Shown: piece after piece, positions 8,490-17,630 of the stretch
Layout: every line of letters begins with the position of its first letter
Numbering within the stretch: position 1 is the stretch's first letter
From: Pseudonocardia autotrophica
GTDB taxonomy: Bacteria > Actinomycetota > Actinomycetes > Mycobacteriales > Pseudonocardiaceae
DNA length: 64,000 nucleotides
NCBI RefSeq assembly: GCF_000717175.1
Contig: NZ_JNYD01000028.1
Span: 1-64,000, forward strand
Direction of reading: 5' to 3'
Program-made: the position numbers and the translations under genes
Notes under the pieces: model-generated
The model's input: only the letters and a program-made list of their open reading frames with translations
Database searches by the model: none
What the model was told of the DNA's origin: nothing

Positions 8490-9668
8490 ATGTCCGAGTT
8501 CCTGAGTGGCGTCCGGGTGCTGGACGTCACCGGTGCGCTGGCCGGGCCCTACTGCACCACCATCCTGTCCGACCTGGGAGCAGAGGTGATCAAGGTCGAG
8601 CCGGTCGAGGGCGACTCGCTGCGACGCAGACTGGTCGGCGACGAGCAGGTGCCGCTGCCGTTCGACCTAATCCACCGCAACAAGCGCAGCATCGCCGTGG
8701 ACATCAAGTCCGACCGGGGCCGGGACGTCGTCCGGGAGCTCGCGAAGCGCGCCGACGTCCTGGTCGAGAACTTCCGGGTCGGCGCCCTTGCCCGGCAGGG
8801 ACTGGGCTACGACGATCTCAAGGGGGACTGCCCCGATCTCGTTTACTGCTCGATCTCCGGTTTCGGGCAGTTCGGACCGATGCGGGACGCCAAGGGGATC
8901 GACCTGGTCGCCCAGGCCTACGGCGGGCTGCTGAGCGTTACGGGAACGCCGCAGGGGGAGCTCGCGAAGGCCGGCTACCCGATCGGCGACCTCGGGACTG
9001 GGATGTGGGGCGCGATCGGGGTCCTGGCTGCGCTCACCCGAGCCCGCGCAGGGCTCGGGGGCGCGCATATCGACGTGTCGCTCGCGGACACGATCGCCGG
9101 CTGGTCGCTGTGGGAGGTCGCCGAATTCCTCGGCTCCGGCGAGGCGCCGGGACCGCTGGGCACCGCTCACCGGCTCACCGCCCCGTACGAGGCGTTCACC
9201 TGCGGTGACGGTGCGACCCTGGTGATCGGAGCGACCGAGCGGTCGTGGCCGGACCTATGCGCGGTGCTGGAAATCGACCTCTCGGGCGACGTCCGGTTCC
9301 AGGGCGAGTACGCGCGGTTCGTCCACCGCGAGGAGCTGGCGTCGCTGCTCGGGGCCCGGTTCGTTGGGGCCCCCCGCGACAGCTGGATCGATCGGCTCCG
9401 GGCGGCCGGGGTGCCGTGCGGGCCGGTCAACGACGTCCCGCAGATGCTTGACGACGCCCAGTACGCCGTGCGCGAGATGTTCCCCGGCGACCGCGAGCGG
9501 TTCGGGCACCGACGCATGGTCAACACTCCGCTGATTTCGGACGGGGCACCGCGGGCCCAGCGGCGCGCCCCGGCAGTCGGGGAGGACACCGCTGCGCTGC
9601 TCGCGGAGATCGGTCTCGACGCGGCGGAGATCGAGCGTCTGCGGCGCGACCACGTGGTGGCCGGATGA
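8490..9668 (+). CDS. CaiB/BaiF family (class III) CoA-transferase
   Basis: Family III CoA-transferase, 392 aa, moving CoA between carboxylates through an aspartyl-CoA intermediate. The N-terminal signature VLDVTGALAGPYCTTILSDLG and EVIKVEPVEGDSLR are typical. The catalytic Asp is expected in KGIDLVAQAYGG. The C-terminal part (AGVPCGPVNDVPQMLDD) completes the interlocked-dimer fold. It starts directly after the previous stop, with a GAGGAG site inside that gene, and overlaps the next gene by 4 bp (ATGA). It probably activates a carboxylate intermediate for the enoyl-CoA hydratase encoded next. Confidence 0.92.
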   Translation: MSEFLSGVRVLDVTGALAGPYCTTILSDLGAEVIKVEPVEGDSLRRRLVGDEQVPLPFDLIHRNKRSIAVDIKSDRGRDVVRELAKRADVLVENFRVGALARQGLGYDDLKGDCPDLVYCSISGFGQFGPMRDAKGIDLVAQAYGGLLSVTGTPQGELAKAGYPIGDLGTGMWGAIGVLAALTRARAGLGGAHIDVSLADTIAGWSLWEVAEFLGSGEAPGPLGTAHRLTAPYEAFTCGDGATLVIGATERSWPDLCAVLEIDLSGDVRFQGEYARFVHREELASLLGARFVGAPRDSWIDRLRAAGVPCGPVNDVPQMLDDAQYAVREMFPGDRERFGHRRMVNTPLISDGAPRAQRRAPAVGEDTAALLAEIGLDAAEIERLRRDHVVAG

Positions 9669-10321
9669 CCGTCCGGTCGGACGTCCAGGACCGGGTGGCG
9701 TGGCTGACCCTCGACCGCCAGGCCAGGCGCAACGCGCTAACCGCCTCGATGTGGGCCGAGCTCGCCGAGCATCTCGACGCAGTGGAGAACGGCGCCGTGG
9801 CCGCGGTGGTGCTGGGCGGAGCGGGCGGGGCCTTCTCAGCAGGTGCGGACCTCGACGAGCTCCGCGGTTCCCACGCCGCGGGCCTCCGACACCTCGCGGA
9901 ACGGACGATTCTGCGAGTGCGGGACCTGCCTGTACCGACGTTCGCACTTATCGAGGGCTCGTGTCTCGGGGCGGGCTGCAGCCTGGCGCTCGCCTGTGAC
10001 ATCCGGGTCTGCGCTCCCTCCGCGCGGTTCGGCATCCCCGCGCTGCGCAACGGGCTGGTCTACGAGGACGTCTACGTCCGGCGGTTGGTCGAGCTCGTGG
10101 GCGAGGGCGCGGCGGGGCTGCTGCTGCTCGGCGGCGAGCGGTGGTCGGGAGCCGAGGCGCTCGCGCACGGTCTGGTCGAGCGGTGCGTCGAGGACCCGAC
10201 GGAAACGATCGAGGCACTGGTGGCTGGCCTGCGGGAGGCGCGGGCCGCGACGGTCGCCGCGACCGTCACGGCGATCCGGTGCGCTGCGAGGAGGATGTCG
10301 AAGGCTGGGCAGTGGACCTGA
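9665..10321 (+). CDS. Enoyl-CoA hydratase/isomerase family protein (218 aa)
   Basis: Crotonase-fold protein. It carries RNALTASMWAEL, the oxyanion-hole segment FSAGADLDEL and a second oxyanion segment, EGSCLGAGCSLALACDIRV. At 218 aa it is shorter than the usual 255-270, lacking most of the C-terminal trimerisation helices. The usual Glu positions around PALRNGLVYEDV are only partly conserved, with a Glu in VYED. It may be a hydratase, isomerase or ring-opening hydrolase on a CoA ester. Start ATG 9665 overlaps the CoA-transferase stop, and its own end overlaps the following SDR start. Confidence 0.85.
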   Translation: MTVRSDVQDRVAWLTLDRQARRNALTASMWAELAEHLDAVENGAVAAVVLGGAGGAFSAGADLDELRGSHAAGLRHLAERTILRVRDLPVPTFALIEGSCLGAGCSLALACDIRVCAPSARFGIPALRNGLVYEDVYVRRLVELVGEGAAGLLLLGGERWSGAEALAHGLVERCVEDPTETIEALVAGLREARAATVAATVTAIRCAARRMSKAGQWT

Positions 10322-11037
10322 ACCTCCGCGGCGCCCGGGCCATCGTGACGGGCGGCTCGCGCGGGATCGGATTCGCCGTCGCCCAGGAGCTCACCGCCGA
10401 GGGGGCCCGGGCGAGGCTGGTCGCCCGCCACCCGGGACGGCTCGCGGACACCACGGCCGATCTCCGCCCCGCCGCCGCGCTCGCCCTGCCTACCGACACC
10501 ACCAACACGGCGGCGGTCGGTGCGATGGTCGAGCGCATCGTGGCCGGCTGGGGTGGGGTGGACGCGCTGGTCAACGCCGCCGAGCCCGCGATCGCGATGA
10601 CGGGCGACAACGCGATCAGTGCTGATCTCGATACCAATATCCTCTGCTACCTGCGCTGCGCCCGCGCCGTCGCGACGCACATGACCGCCGAGGGCGCCGG
10701 ACGGATCATCAACGTCTCGGGGTTCAACGCCCGCCGCACCGGGTCGCTCGCCGGCACGATCCGCAGCGGACCGCCGCCGCTCTCACCGCGAAACACGCCG
10801 ACGAGCTCGGGCCGCGCGGTGTCGGCGGCACGGTCGTGCACCCCGGGCCGCCGTGACCGAGCGGACTCCCCGACGAGCGGCTGCGCGCCGGGCTCGGGGC
10901 CACCACCAGCCTGCGGCGGACGATCCGGGCCGACGACGTCGCGGACGTCGTCGTCTTCCTCTGCTCACCAAAGGGCTGCGGCGGTCACCAGGAACGCCGT
11001 AGGCGTCGCCGGTGGGAACCGCGGCGATTTCCACTAA
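10312..11037 (+). pseudogene. Short-chain dehydrogenase/reductase, frameshifted
   Basis: From GTG 10312 the SDR N-terminus is clear: ARAIVTGGSRGIGFAVAQ (TGxxxGIG), DALVNAAEPAIA and GRIINVSGFNARR (catalytic Ser region). Near 10770 the reading frame changes. The continuation ADELGPRGVGGTVVHPGPP is in another frame up to a TGA at 10855-10857, ADDVADVVVFLCSP in a third, and the original frame returns for VTRNAVGVAGGNRGDFH before TAA at 11035-11037. The YxxxK motif is not readable in a single frame. About three small indels are needed, so the gene is inactive unless the sequence is in error. Confidence 0.75.
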
Positions 11038-11054
11038 TGAAGGAGAAGCCAACG

Positions 11055-11849
11055 ATGGACTTCACGGGCAAAGTCGCCCTTGTCACGGGCGGCGGGAACG
11101 GCATCGGGCGGGCAGCATGTCTCGCGTTCGGCGAGCGGGGGGCGCGCGTCGTGGTGGTCGACTTCGACACCGAAACCGCGAAGGCGACGGTCGAGGCGAT
11201 CCACGAGGCGGGTGGTGAGGCGCTGCTCGTGGGCGCGGACGTCACGAGCGCAGCGGACGTGCAGGGCTACGTCCGGGCCTCGCTGGACGGCTACGGCCGC
11301 ATCGACTGCTTCTTCAACAACGCCGGCGTCGGCGGCACCGTTGCTCCGCTCGCCGAGTACAACGAGGCGGATTTCGACGCGGTGTTCAACGTGAACGTGA
11401 AGGGGGTCTTCCTCGGTCTGCGACACGTGCTGCCCGTCATGATCGAGCAGGGCAGCGGCGCGATCGTCAACACCGGCTCGGTGGCGGCGCAGCTGCCCAC
11501 CCCCGGCATGTCCGCCTACGCCTCCTCCAAGCTCGCCGTGATCGGGCTGACGAAGACCGCGGCCGGCGAGGTCGCCCGTCAGGGTGTGCGGGTCAACGCC
11601 GTGTGCCCCGGCCCGGTCGACACCAGGGCCATGCGGTGGCTGGAGGAGCAGATCGCGCCGGACGACACCGACGCCGCCACCCAGCGCGCCCGCGCGGGCA
11701 TGCCGACCGGCCGCTACTCGACGCCCGAGGAGGTCGCGAACGTTGTTGTGTTCCTCTGCTCGGACCTGGCCTCGAACACCACCGGGGCCCAGTATGTCGT
11801 CGACGGCGGTCGCAGCGCCGTCGGTGCGGCCGTCAGGCCTGGGCAGTGA
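11055..11849 (+). CDS. SDR family oxidoreductase (264 aa)
   Basis: Classical NAD-dependent SDR. Cofactor motif TGGGNGIG is at residues about 12-19, Asp in VVVVDFDT suggests NAD(H), FFNNAGVGG follows, Asn in FNVNVKGVF, catalytic Ser in NTGSVAAQ and the YASSK pair. The C-terminus VVDGGRSAVGA is normal. ATG 11055 is preferred to ATG 11037 because GAAGGAGAAG precedes it at proper distance. A hydroxyl-to-ketone oxidation in the pathway is the likely role. It overlaps the next SDR by 4 bp. Confidence 0.92.
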   Translation: MDFTGKVALVTGGGNGIGRAACLAFGERGARVVVVDFDTETAKATVEAIHEAGGEALLVGADVTSAADVQGYVRASLDGYGRIDCFFNNAGVGGTVAPLAEYNEADFDAVFNVNVKGVFLGLRHVLPVMIEQGSGAIVNTGSVAAQLPTPGMSAYASSKLAVIGLTKTAAGEVARQGVRVNAVCPGPVDTRAMRWLEEQIAPDDTDAATQRARAGMPTGRYSTPEEVANVVVFLCSDLASNTTGAQYVVDGGRSAVGAAVRPGQ

Positions 11850-12604
11850 TCGCGTTCGTCACGGGCGGCGCGTCCGGGATGGGCGAGGCCGTCTGCAGGC
11901 TCTTCGCCGAGCGTGGGGACCAGGTGATCGTCGCGGATCTAGACGGCGCGCGGGCGAAGGAGGTCGCCGCCACCCTGGACGGTGCGTCGGGGTACGCCGT
12001 GGACGTGACGGACTCCGCGGCCGTCGACGAACTCGTCGACGATGTCGTCAGCACGCACGGCGGGCTGGATGTGGTGGTGACCGCCGCGGGCGTCGACGAC
12101 CCCGAGACGAAGGTGGCGTTGTCGGCGCAGATCGACGCCGGCGGGCCGATCCTGCGCACCCCGGAGATCGGCGACGCGGCCTGGCGGAGGCTGCTCGCGG
12201 TGAACCTCGACGGTACCTTCTTCACGCTCCGGGCCGCGGCACGCGCCATGCTCCCCGCCCGTCGCGGCGCGATCGTCACCATCGCGTCGGGAGCGGCGTA
12301 CGAGGCCACCCCTGGCTATCCGCACTACGTCGCGGCGAAGGCCGGGGTGATCTCCCTGACTCACAGCGTCGGCAAGGAGCTGATCGGACACGGCATCCGG
12401 GTCAACGGCGTGGCGCCGGGCCTGGTGGACACCCCGATGCTAGGACGCGCTCCCGGCGGCGTGCGGGTCGCGAGCGGACATCCGCACAAGGTCGTCGCAC
12501 AGCCCGGCGAGATCGCGTCGGTCATCGCGTTCCTGGCCTCCGATGAGGCGGCGAACATCGCCGGTGAGGTGGTCATCGCCAACGGCGGACGGAACACCGC
12601 ATGA
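11846..12604 (+). CDS. SDR family oxidoreductase (252 aa), twin of the one at 29675
   Basis: SDR with TGGASGMG at the N-terminus, Asp in VIVADLDG (NAD preference), Asn in AVNLDGTFF, Ser in IASGAAYEA and YVAAK. The usual NNAG is replaced by TAAG, and an atypical insertion, DDPETKVALSAQIDAGGPI, follows it. The same insertion occurs in the SDR at 29675-30451 and the two align along their full length, so they are paralogues within one cluster. GTG 11846 overlaps the previous stop by 4 bp; the stop overlaps the next ATG. Confidence 0.9.
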   Translation: MIAFVTGGASGMGEAVCRLFAERGDQVIVADLDGARAKEVAATLDGASGYAVDVTDSAAVDELVDDVVSTHGGLDVVVTAAGVDDPETKVALSAQIDAGGPILRTPEIGDAAWRRLLAVNLDGTFFTLRAAARAMLPARRGAIVTIASGAAYEATPGYPHYVAAKAGVISLTHSVGKELIGHGIRVNGVAPGLVDTPMLGRAPGGVRVASGHPHKVVAQPGEIASVIAFLASDEAANIAGEVVIANGGRNTA

Positions 12605-14520
12605 CCGGCTTGTTCGCGCCACTCGACATCGGAGGGGTCCGGCTGCGCAACCGGATCGCGCTGCCGCCCATGGGGAGCAGGCACACGCCCGGGGGCCTGG
12701 TGTCGCCCGCGGACCTCGAGTGGCACGCCGAGCGCGCGCACGGGGGCGCGGGGCTGGTGATCACGGGCGGGACCCTCGTGCACCCGACGTCGGTGTACCG
12801 CGGCGGCGTCGCGGTCAACGGGTGGAGGTCCGAGGGGCTGCTGCGCGAGCGGGCGGAAGCGATCCACGCCGGAGGCGCGAAGGTGTTCGCCCAGCTCGTG
12901 CACGCAGGCCGCGAAACCCTCGGCGGCCAACCCGAGCTCGCCCAGGTAGCACCGAGCGCGATCCGTTCGCCCCGTGATCCCTACGTCCCCCATGCCTTGA
13001 CCACGGACGAGGTCCACACCATCGCGGACTCGTTCGTCGAGTCGGCGCGCGTCCATCTCGCGGCGGGTTACGACGGGATTGAGATCCACGCCGGGCACGG
13101 TTACCTGGTCGCGCAGTTCCTGAACGCTGCCGCGAACGCGCGGACGGACGAGTTCGGTGGCGCAACCCCCGTCGAGCGGCTGGCGTTCCTGCGGCTCGTG
13201 CTGCGGCGGGTCCGGGCCGAGGGTGCGCCGGTCGGCGTGCGGCTGAGCGCCCGCGAGGACGTCCCGGGCGGTATCGAGCTCGACGAGACCGTTGCCATGG
13301 TGCGGGCGCTCACCGAGGAACGGCTGATCGACTACGTCTCCGTCACCCGAGGCTCGCGCAACTCCTACGTCAAGGACCACACCTGGCCCTTCGCCGTCGC
13401 CGTGGCCGAGGCGCGCGCGGTCAAGACCGTCACCGACGTCCCGGTTCTGGTCACCGGCAGGATCGTGCGCCCCGAGCAGGCAGCAGCCGTGCTCGCGGAG
13501 GGTGCTGCGGATCTGATCGGCATCGGCAGGGGCATGATCGCCGACCCGGAGTGGGTCGCGAAGGCGCAGGGTGTGGTGGCCGGGGCGATCCGGCCGTGCG
13601 TCGGGTTCGTGCAGGACTGCCGGACCGCGATGGACGGGGCGTCGTGCGCCGTCAACGCCGCAGCCGGACGTGAGGCCCGGTACGGCACCCGGGTGCTGCG
13701 GCCACGCTCCGCCGACCGCGTCGTCGTCATAGGTGGGGGCCCGGGTGGGCTCGAGGCCGCGCGGGTGGCGGCCGAGCGCGGCTGCCGGGTGACAGTGCTA
13801 GAGGCGGAGCCGCAGCTGGGAGGCCAGCTCCGCCGAGCGGCACGTGCGCCGCACCGGCGCGAGCTGCTGTCCTTCGTGGACTACCTGGAGTCCGAGCTGG
13901 CCCGCCTGGGTGTGGAGGTGCTACTCGGCAGGCCAGCGACGGCCGAGGAAGTCCTGGAGCTGGGCCCGGATCTCGCCGTCGTGGCTACCGGGGCGAGACA
14001 CGACTCCGCCGAGAACGCGACGAGCGTCTGGGAGCTGCTCGGCGGTGAGCCGCCGCGATCCGGCCGCGCCCTCGTCCAGGACGACGGCACCGGGTTCTGG
14101 CCCGCCCTAAGCGCAGCGGAGCTGCTGGTCGAGGCCGGGGTCCAGGTCACCGTGGCCACTCCCGCGGCGATGGTCGGCGCCGCGATCCCCGCCGAGAGCC
14201 AGGCGAGCCTGCACGCCCGACTGCGGGGCGCGGGCACCCGCTACCGGCCCTTCACCGTGCTGGAGCGAGTCCTGCCCGGCGAGGTGGAGCTGCGGGACGT
14301 CACAACCGGGACGCTCGACCGGTTGCCCGCCGACCACGTCGTCGTGGCAACCGCGCCCGTGTCGCAGGACTCCCTCGCCGCCGAGCTGCGCGCCCGGGAC
14401 ATGCGCACCCGCACCATCGGGGACGCCTTGTCCCCGCGCCGCATCACCCATGCCGTGCTGGAAGCCGACGAGGCGATCACCGCGATGGTCTTCGCCGTAG
14501 CGCAGGAGGAACGAGTATGA
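12601..14520 (+). CDS. OYE/2,4-dienoyl-CoA reductase (FadH)-type NADH:flavin oxidoreductase
   Basis: Old-yellow-enzyme FMN barrel (residues 1-330) fused to an FAD/NAD(P) domain (about 370-639), 639 aa as in FadH, BaiCD and trimethylamine dehydrogenase relatives. Seen: LRNRIALPPMGS, AQLVHAGRE, GIEIHAGHGYLVAQFLN, RIVRPEQA and GIGRGMIADPEW, then dinucleotide motif GGGPGGLEAARVAA. The Fe-S linker has Cys333, Cys340 and Cys349, but the position expected for the second cluster Cys is Phe336. The role is probably reduction of a C=C conjugated to a carbonyl. ATGA overlaps tie it to both neighbours. Confidence 0.92.
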   Translation: MTGLFAPLDIGGVRLRNRIALPPMGSRHTPGGLVSPADLEWHAERAHGGAGLVITGGTLVHPTSVYRGGVAVNGWRSEGLLRERAEAIHAGGAKVFAQLVHAGRETLGGQPELAQVAPSAIRSPRDPYVPHALTTDEVHTIADSFVESARVHLAAGYDGIEIHAGHGYLVAQFLNAAANARTDEFGGATPVERLAFLRLVLRRVRAEGAPVGVRLSAREDVPGGIELDETVAMVRALTEERLIDYVSVTRGSRNSYVKDHTWPFAVAVAEARAVKTVTDVPVLVTGRIVRPEQAAAVLAEGAADLIGIGRGMIADPEWVAKAQGVVAGAIRPCVGFVQDCRTAMDGASCAVNAAAGREARYGTRVLRPRSADRVVVIGGGPGGLEAARVAAERGCRVTVLEAEPQLGGQLRRAARAPHRRELLSFVDYLESELARLGVEVLLGRPATAEEVLELGPDLAVVATGARHDSAENATSVWELLGGEPPRSGRALVQDDGTGFWPALSAAELLVEAGVQVTVATPAAMVGAAIPAESQASLHARLRGAGTRYRPFTVLERVLPGEVELRDVTTGTLDRLPADHVVVATAPVSQDSLAAELRARDMRTRTIGDALSPRRITHAVLEADEAITAMVFAVAQEERV

Positions 14521-15422
14521 CTCCGAAGTTCAGCGAACTGCCCGTGGCATCCAACGGGCTCCGGTCGGCCTGGGGAGTCTTCGGCCCCGAGGACGACCTC
14601 GGCACCGTCAACTTCCTCACACCGAAACGGGTGGCCGCCGCCGCTACGGAGATCCGGACCGGGGAGCGGTTCGGCGTGACCCTCCCGCTCGACCTGCCTG
14701 ACCCACCCTTCTACGATCGCGAGCCGTTGCAACACACCGTCTTCGAGCTGCCCGGGAACTTCCTCGACGACCGGCTGGACGGCTTCTACCCGCAGGCCTC
14801 CAGCCAGTGGGACGCCCTGCGGCACATCAGTGATCCCCGGCTGGGCTTCTACAACGGGCATTCGTCGGAACGGCTCGGGATCGGCGCCCACGCGCGGGGT
14901 GGGATCGTCGTGCGAGCCGTGCTGGTCGACGTCGCCCGCAATGGCGGGTTCGACGACTACTCGCCTACTCGGACCCGGGTGATTACCGTGGCCGACCTCG
15001 AACGAATCCTCGACGCGCAGGTGGTGAGCCTGCGCGAGGGCGACATCCTGCTGCTGCACACCGGGTACGTCACGGCCTATCTCGCCGCGGACCAGGACAC
15101 CAGGGTGGCGATGCAGCAGGAGCAGACCGTGCCGGGCCTAGAGGCGAGCCAGGAGACCGCGGAGTTCCTGTGGGACCACCGCATCGCCGCCGTCGCGGCG
15201 GACAGCCCCGGCATCGAGGTGCTCCCGCCCCAGCACGACGGGCCGATCCTGCACGCCCAGCTGATCCCCATGCTGGGCATGACATTCGGCGAGTTCCTCG
15301 ACCTCGGCGCATTCGCCGACGCCGCCGCGGCGGACCGGCGGTACACGGCGTTCTTTGCCGCCGTGCCGCTGAACCTGCCGGGCGGCGTCGGCTCGCCCGC
15401 CAACGCGGTCGTCATCCGGTAG
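14517..15422 (+). CDS. Cyclase family protein (metal-dependent hydrolase, 301 aa)
   Basis: PF04199-type cyclase/kynurenine-formamidase-like hydrolase of the longer (about 300 aa) subclass. The metal-binding segment reads SSQWDALRHI in place of the short-form HxGTHxDxPxH. Other family parts are DDLGTVNFLTP near the start, GDILLLHTGYV, AVAADSPGIEVLP and NLPGGVGSPANAVVIR at the end. It may hydrolyse a lactone, amide or cyclic diketone. Its 3' end overlaps that of the convergent PrpD-type gene by 11 bp, so transcription from the two strands collides here. Confidence 0.85.
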   Translation: MTPKFSELPVASNGLRSAWGVFGPEDDLGTVNFLTPKRVAAAATEIRTGERFGVTLPLDLPDPPFYDREPLQHTVFELPGNFLDDRLDGFYPQASSQWDALRHISDPRLGFYNGHSSERLGIGAHARGGIVVRAVLVDVARNGGFDDYSPTRTRVITVADLERILDAQVVSLREGDILLLHTGYVTAYLAADQDTRVAMQQEQTVPGLEASQETAEFLWDHRIAAVAADSPGIEVLPPQHDGPILHAQLIPMLGMTFGEFLDLGAFADAAAADRRYTAFFAAVPLNLPGGVGSPANAVVIR

Positions 15423-16674
15423 CGGTCACCGCCGCGAGCAGGTCGGCCACCGCGGTTTCGCGCTTGTCCAGGTGCGTCAGCGCGGTGTCGACCAGGTCTG
15501 ACCCGGCCACCCGGCGGGCGGTGCGGTCGAGCTCGGCGCGCTCCGGCGCACCGACCTGGGTGCTGTCGCCACGCAGCTCGACCGTCCGCCCCTCGGCAAG
15601 CCGCACCCGCAGCAGGTAGGAGCCCAGCGGCACGGCCTCGTCCGGGACCACGGTCATCGCGCGGACCAGTTCGTCCGTGACCGCCGCCGGCCTGCGGGCG
15701 AGGTCCTCCACCACGAAGTCCCCGGTCGCCACAAGGACCGCGACGCAGTACGGGGTGCTCATCAGCCGCCGCGTCGGGGTGTCGAGGCCCTCGGACCGGT
15801 CGATGCCCGACGTCGTGGCGAACGCGGGCGCCATCCGGAGCTCGACGGACCGGACGTCGTCGAGGGCTGCCTCGGCCAAGAGCGTGAGCGGCACCTGGTT
15901 GATCGCACAAACCGGGAACCGCTTCACACCCAACCGCGTCGCAGCCGTCCGCGGGTCGGCGGAGCCCCGCGTACGTTCGGTCACCCCCAACGACGGGAAG
16001 AGCCCCGCCCGGCCCCAGAGCGGCTCCTCCGCCGCCACCCACTCCGCCTCCGACGACCTTGCGGCCTGCCAGGCGAGCAGACCGGCGCTCGCGACCTGGT
16101 GGAGCCAGTCCTGCGTGCCCTCGACCCAGGTCTGCTGGGTGCCGTAGGCGCAGGCGGCGGCCCGCGCAACCGCGCGTCGGACCCGGGCGGGCTCCCACCC
16201 GAGCATCCGGCCTGCCCCGACGACCGCGGCGATCGGCCCAATCACCGAGGTGGGACGGACCCCGTGCGCGGACACCGCGGGGGAGACCCCGTCGCCGATA
16301 AGCTCCGCCGCGGCCATCGCCGCCGCGAAGCCCGCGAGCAGCTCCTCAGTAGTCGCCTCCGCGCCCAGGGCGAGTAGCAGGGGCAGCGCCGTCGTGCCGA
16401 CGTGCGTCATCGCGCCGAAGTGGGTGTCGTCCTGGCCCAGGGCGTGGATCAGCTGGGCGTTGCGGGTAATCGCCGACGGCTGGTCGACCCGCCTCCCCGT
16501 TAGCAGATCGGCGTAAGCCCCGTCCCAGGTCAACGGGTCCTCGAACAGGTGTCCCACCAGCCCGCGGGCACTCGCTGCCACGGCCAGGTCGTGCACCAGG
16601 ATCACTGTGGCCGCTTCGAGCGCCGCCGCGGGGTACGCGCCGGACGCGAGTCCGACCACCTCATCGAGCTCCAT
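15412..16674 (-). CDS. MmgE/PrpD family protein (420 aa)
   Basis: Member of the 2-methylcitrate dehydratase/iminodisuccinate epimerase/cis-aconitate decarboxylase fold. N-terminal half: GLVGHLFEDPLTWDGAYADL, then QDDTHFGAMTHVGTTALP containing the family His region. C-terminal half: GVKRFPVCAINQVPLTLL and RMAPAFATTSGID. Length is slightly under the usual 450. It is the only minus-strand gene in cluster A and has its own AAGGAG site before ATG 16674. It diverges from the hydrolase at 16821. The substrate is unknown; a dehydration or epimerisation of a tricarboxylate-like acid is possible. Confidence 0.85.
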   Translation of the reverse strand: MELDEVVGLASGAYPAAALEAATVILVHDLAVAASARGLVGHLFEDPLTWDGAYADLLTGRRVDQPSAITRNAQLIHALGQDDTHFGAMTHVGTTALPLLLALGAEATTEELLAGFAAAMAAAELIGDGVSPAVSAHGVRPTSVIGPIAAVVGAGRMLGWEPARVRRAVARAAACAYGTQQTWVEGTQDWLHQVASAGLLAWQAARSSEAEWVAAEEPLWGRAGLFPSLGVTERTRGSADPRTAATRLGVKRFPVCAINQVPLTLLAEAALDDVRSVELRMAPAFATTSGIDRSEGLDTPTRRLMSTPYCVAVLVATGDFVVEDLARRPAAVTDELVRAMTVVPDEAVPLGSYLLRVRLAEGRTVELRGDSTQVGAPERAELDRTARRVAGSDLVDTALTHLDKRETAVADLLAAVTATG

Positions 16675-16820
16675 CGCTCACTCCTTCCGTCGATGCCAGG
16701 GGTACGGCATGAGCCCCCGCGGGTCCATGACCGAAGTCACGCGCAAGTCGGCGGATCCAAGTCACAGTCACGGCTCGCCGGGACGGCGAGACTTCCTCCA
16801 TCAACTTGCGAGGAGGCACA
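16675..16820. promoter_or_regulatory. Divergent promoter region between PrpD-type gene and LLM operon
   Basis: A 146-bp gap separates the divergent starts at 16674 (-) and 16821 (+), in a cluster where neighbours otherwise overlap. It must hold at least two promoters. No convincing -35/-10 pair was picked out by eye. GAGGAGG just before 16821 serves the plus-strand gene and AAGGAG just after 16674 serves the minus-strand gene. Confidence 0.5.
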
Positions 16821-17618
16821 GTGCAGACGCTGGATCTGGTGGACGCCCACAGCGGCGTCGAGTTCGGCAATGGGGTCCGCCTCGACGTCCGTCGCGACGG
16901 GACCGGGGAGCGGACGGCACTGGTGCTTCCGGGCGCCGAGCGCGCGGTCGAGGACGGCCGATTCCTGGAGGCCCTGGCCGAGGACTTCGCTGTCGTCACC
17001 CCGAGCCATCCCGGCTTTAGCCGCTCGCCCCGCCCGGACTGGTGCTCCTCGGTCGACGACTTGGCCTATCTCTACCTGGACTGGCTGGACCGTTCCGAAC
17101 TGACGGACGTCACGCTCGTCGGGCTGCAGTTCGGCGGCTGGGTGGCGCTGGAAATGGCGGTGCGCAGTTGCGCCCGCATCTCGCGGCTCGTGCTCGTGGA
17201 CTCCGTCGGGGTGAAGCTCGGCGGGCCGCTGGACCGGGAGGTGGTGGACCTGTTCGCGACCCCGCACGCCGAGCTGGACAAGATCATCTACGCCGACCGG
17301 GCCCATGCGCTGGGAGACCTGGCCCTGGCACCCGTGGACGACGTGCTCGAGCTGGCCCGCAACGAGGAGGCGCTGGTGACCTACGGCTGGCAGCCCTACC
17401 TGCACAATCCGCGGCTGCTGAACTGGCTCTGGCGGATCACCGTACCGACGACCGTTGTGTGGGGTGACAGTGACGGCGTCGTCGTCCCGGACTACGGCCG
17501 CGGCCTGGCCGCCCGGATCCCCGGCGCCTCATTCGACCTAATCGACCGTGCGGGCCACCGGCCGCAAGTCGAACGCCCTCACGACGTGGCGCGGCTGATC
17601 GCCAAGTTCGCCGTCTGA
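16821..17618 (+). CDS. Alpha/beta-hydrolase-fold protein lacking the nucleophile Ser
   Basis: 265 aa alpha/beta hydrolase fold. The strand-turn-helix that normally reads GxSxG is here VGLQFGGW, with Gln103 in the nucleophile position. The acidic residue in VVWGDSDGVV and His in RAGHRPQVERP are kept. GTG 16821 follows GAGGAGGCACA, so the start is well supported. The stop is 12 bases before an LLM oxidoreductase with which it forms an operon. It may act by another mechanism, for example stabilising a flavin-peroxide product, or may not be catalytic. Confidence 0.85.
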   Translation: MQTLDLVDAHSGVEFGNGVRLDVRRDGTGERTALVLPGAERAVEDGRFLEALAEDFAVVTPSHPGFSRSPRPDWCSSVDDLAYLYLDWLDRSELTDVTLVGLQFGGWVALEMAVRSCARISRLVLVDSVGVKLGGPLDREVVDLFATPHAELDKIIYADRAHALGDLALAPVDDVLELARNEEALVTYGWQPYLHNPRLLNWLWRITVPTTVVWGDSDGVVVPDYGRGLAARIPGASFDLIDRAGHRPQVERPHDVARLIAKFAV

Positions 17619-17630
17619 CCAGGAGGACCT

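Noticed and set aside
12361..13380. Long minus-strand open frames opposite real genes (for example 12361-13380, 39750-43046, 45274-47868)
   Set aside because: They lie antisense to strongly supported genes, are Arg/Gly/Pro/Ala-rich, show no domain and arise from the GC-skewed third positions of the plus-strand codons.
8490..14520. Bile-acid (bai) type operon
   Set aside because: CaiB, SDR, FadH-type, ligase, MFS and NTF2-like families all appear in the window and recall baiA-I, but they are generic, spread over separate clusters, and no specific bai signature was recognised.
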